The notes beneath the pieces are model-generated. The model was not told the DNA's origin, searched no databases, and saw only the letters and a list, made by a program, of their open reading frames with translations. DNA of 17,645 nucleotides from Bryobacteraceae bacterium (lineage in GTDB: Bacteria > Acidobacteriota > Terriglobia > Bryobacterales > Bryobacteraceae), in NCBI GenBank assembly GCA_025350445.1, contig JANXXV010000928.1:1-17645 (forward strand). The letters run 5' to 3'. Position numbers and translations under genes: made by a program. Position 1 is the stretch's first letter; each line of letters opens with the position of its first letter. This document shows, in pieces, positions 17,301 to 17,645 of this stretch.

Positions 17301-17356
17301 CCGAACACACTTCCGGCGGGAACCAGGAACGCTAAAGCAAGGGTGAAGGATCGCAT
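14306..17356 (-). CDS. PSCyt1-PSCyt2-PSD1 (DUF1549/DUF1553) secreted cytochrome-like protein with LamG-like middle (first pair)
   Basis: This is a 1016-aa protein. The Sec signal peptide (MRSFTLALAFLVPAGSVFGA) is cleaved near residue 20. PSCyt1 spans about 24-120, with CNRCH (38-42) and a candidate axial Met in KMPPVYSG (93-100). PSCyt2/DUF1549 spans about 145-350, with a second heme motif CARCHNHKYDP (326-336). A helical linker (about 373-412) is followed by a concanavalin/LamG-like domain (about 436-600) with 'YHIAVTYSGS', 'GIHVYIDGKPAKVKV' and 'FHGRIDDVLVYSRVLQESEI'. PSD1/DUF1553 runs from about 705 to the C-terminus TVTKE. The ATG at 17356 follows GAGGG by 9 nt. TACAAT (17372-17377) could be a -10 box, but no matching -35 was found. 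It is the first gene of the four-gene operon and is inferred to act in the periplasm or at the surface on a glycan-like ligand. Confidence 0.93.
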   Translation of the reverse strand: MRSFTLALAFLVPAGSVFGAERPLEFNRDIRPILSDKCNRCHGPDAAAKKIPLRLDREAAAKSDLGGRRAIVEGDPAASELIHRITAEKKAIKMPPVYSGLSLTDREIETLRMWIAQGAKWQHHWSFLPPVMPAIPHVKNAAWVRNPMDAFVAERLDREGLAPSPEASKETLLRRVSLDLTGVPATLAELDAFLNDKSPKAYEAAVDRLLASPRYGERMAERWLDAARYADTNGYQFDGERVMWRWRDWVIDAFNRNQRFDQFTLEQIAGDLVPNATNEQKIATGFNRNHRANTEDGIIPEEYAVEYVVDRVETTSTVFMGVTLGCARCHNHKYDPFTQKEFYQIFAYFNNVPEMGRAMKYGNSPPLVPAPTLAQQSAMQKLEQGIRDSEAILKSQAASIDEAQKRWEKTLSKSDALYWAPTAGLDIAIPSFDGNTVVEALQAGAFDIEDRFSLAASIYSDAVPDGSVVTKMADQPKGKGYGVHMNHGKVHVNVTSNWADDAIRLETEATLEAKHRYHIAVTYSGSRMAGGIHVYIDGKPAKVKVELDSLYRPFGNAGFKFREPLRVGAGWGDDRRFHGRIDDVLVYSRVLQESEIAGLALGESLQAIAQKPNAARTAVEASQIHSYFLENTAPAEIHAAYRRLSVLLQEKEKLERTFPSVMVMDERPVRKDTFVLVRGAYNVPGEKVEPGVPAALPPLPEGAPANRLGFAKWLIDPANPLLARVTVNRFWQMYFGTGLVKTTEDFGMQGDPPSHPELLDWLATDFMRSGWDVKALQKRIVTSATYRQSSKVTPDLIQRDPENRLLARGARNRLPAEMVRDQALFVAGLLVDRVGGPSVKPYQPAGLWKEINMQDGDYAPGTGEDLHRRSLYTFWKRTIAPPMMTNFDSSSREACVVRETRTNTPLQALNLMNDVSFLEAARFLGQRMLKEGGASADSRLRYGFRAVTGHLPSASEQQILRDSLQYHLDYFSSGKGGAYLKQGVAVTDPALDARGLAAYAAVGSLLLNLDETVTKE

Positions 17357-17381
17357 TGCAAACGCCCTCTAATTGTATACG

Positions 17382-17645
17382 CTACCTATCTTCCGGGCGT
17401 GAAACAACCTTGCCAAGGGGGCTTACGAGATAGGGAGAAGCCTGCTGCTGCTGCGCGCTTGCCGATTGTCGCGGTTCGGATGGACCGGTTTCGGGTTTCG
17501 GTTCCACTGGTGGCGTCGTTTCGCAATTTACGTTGACGCTTGCCGACGCGCGCGGTTCGGATGGGGGTTCCGGGTCGTTTCGTAATTTCTCTTTTCGGAG
17601 TTTGGTAAGGCTGTTCATAGCCGTTTGGTGCATGCGGATGTAGGC
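17382..17645 (-). CDS. C-terminal tail of an unidentified protein (runs off right edge)
   Basis: The frame is open from the window edge to a TAG at 17382-17384, giving at least 87 residues. It begins AYIRMHQTAMNSLTKLRKEK, a short basic helix like the end of some small acidobacterial proteins of unknown function. The rest is Pro-, Glu- and Ser-rich (EPPSEPRASAS, then PVEPKPETGPSEPRQSASAQ) and contains a duplicated unit. The Met at 17633 is an internal codon, not necessarily a start. It may be a complete protein beginning just outside the window or the disordered tail of a larger one. It ends 25 nt before the start of the first operon gene on the same strand, so cotranscription is possible. Confidence 0.5.
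   Translation of the reverse strand, partial: AYIRMHQTAMNSLTKLRKEKLRNDPEPPSEPRASASVNVNCETTPPVEPKPETGPSEPRQSASAQQQQASPYLVSPLGKVVSRPEDR
17455..17589. repeat. Imperfect tandem duplication in a coding tail
   Basis: Two copies of a unit lie side by side. The first is 17455-17529 (cgcttgccgattgtcgcggt through to gtcgtttcgcaattt). The second is 17535-17589 (cgcttgccgacgcgcgcggt through to gtcgtttcgtaattt). They share both ends, and the first copy has about 20 extra bases in the middle. Read on the minus strand they encode the repeated 'PSEPRxSAS' peptide of the overlapping gene, and the frame is kept across both copies. Confidence 0.7.

Overview
The window looks like a chromosomal stretch of an Acidobacteriota bacterium, probably of the Bryobacterales / Candidatus Solibacter type. 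This is an inference from gene content: two large PSCyt1-PSCyt2-PSD1 (DUF1549/DUF1553) proteins, two Tat-exported DUF1501 proteins, many secreted small-molecule and carbohydrate enzymes, a GC-rich sequence, and decayed fragments resembling gene families common in that group.

Layout. (1) 1-1822 is worn accessory DNA. An IS1595-like transposase N-terminus runs off the left edge. A possible relic of an FtsX/ADOP-type permease tail follows, then one intact secreted hypothetical gene (558-1388), then a decayed RlpA-like (DPBB) fragment. (2) 1823-3544 holds a divergent pair: a Tat-exported YaeI-like metallophosphoesterase (-) and a YihY/BrkB-family membrane protein (+). (3) 3595-5004 is an exported-looking Gfo/Idh/MocA oxidoreductase. 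Its stop codon overlaps the stop of a convergent secreted hypothetical gene (5001-5582, -). (4) 5618-8304 is a tight + strand operon: a galactose-mutarotase-like protein, a secreted alpha/beta hydrolase and an SGNH/GDSL esterase. The last two overlap by ATGA. (5) 8311-8384 is a long near-perfect palindrome between convergent operons. (6) 17356 down to 8388 (-) is a four-gene operon of two consecutive pairs, each a PSCyt1-PSCyt2-PSD1 diheme-type protein followed by a DUF1501 protein. Gaps are 3 nt, an 8-nt overlap, and 1 nt. (7) 17382-17645 (-) is the C-terminal tail of another gene running off the right edge, with an internal tandem duplication.

How the genes may work together. Almost every intact enzyme here has a Sec or Tat export signal. 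Esterase-type hydrolases, a sugar-mutarotase fold and a Gfo/Idh oxidoreductase are the usual company of polysaccharide or sugar-derivative breakdown. The duplicated cytochrome-like/DUF1501 pairs carry different central domains (LamG-like in one, discoidin-like in the other). This suggests two related extracytoplasmic modules tuned to different ligands. The biochemical function of the DUF1501/PSD1 pair is not established, so the catabolic reading is inference. No tRNA, rRNA, CRISPR array or complete mobile element was found.
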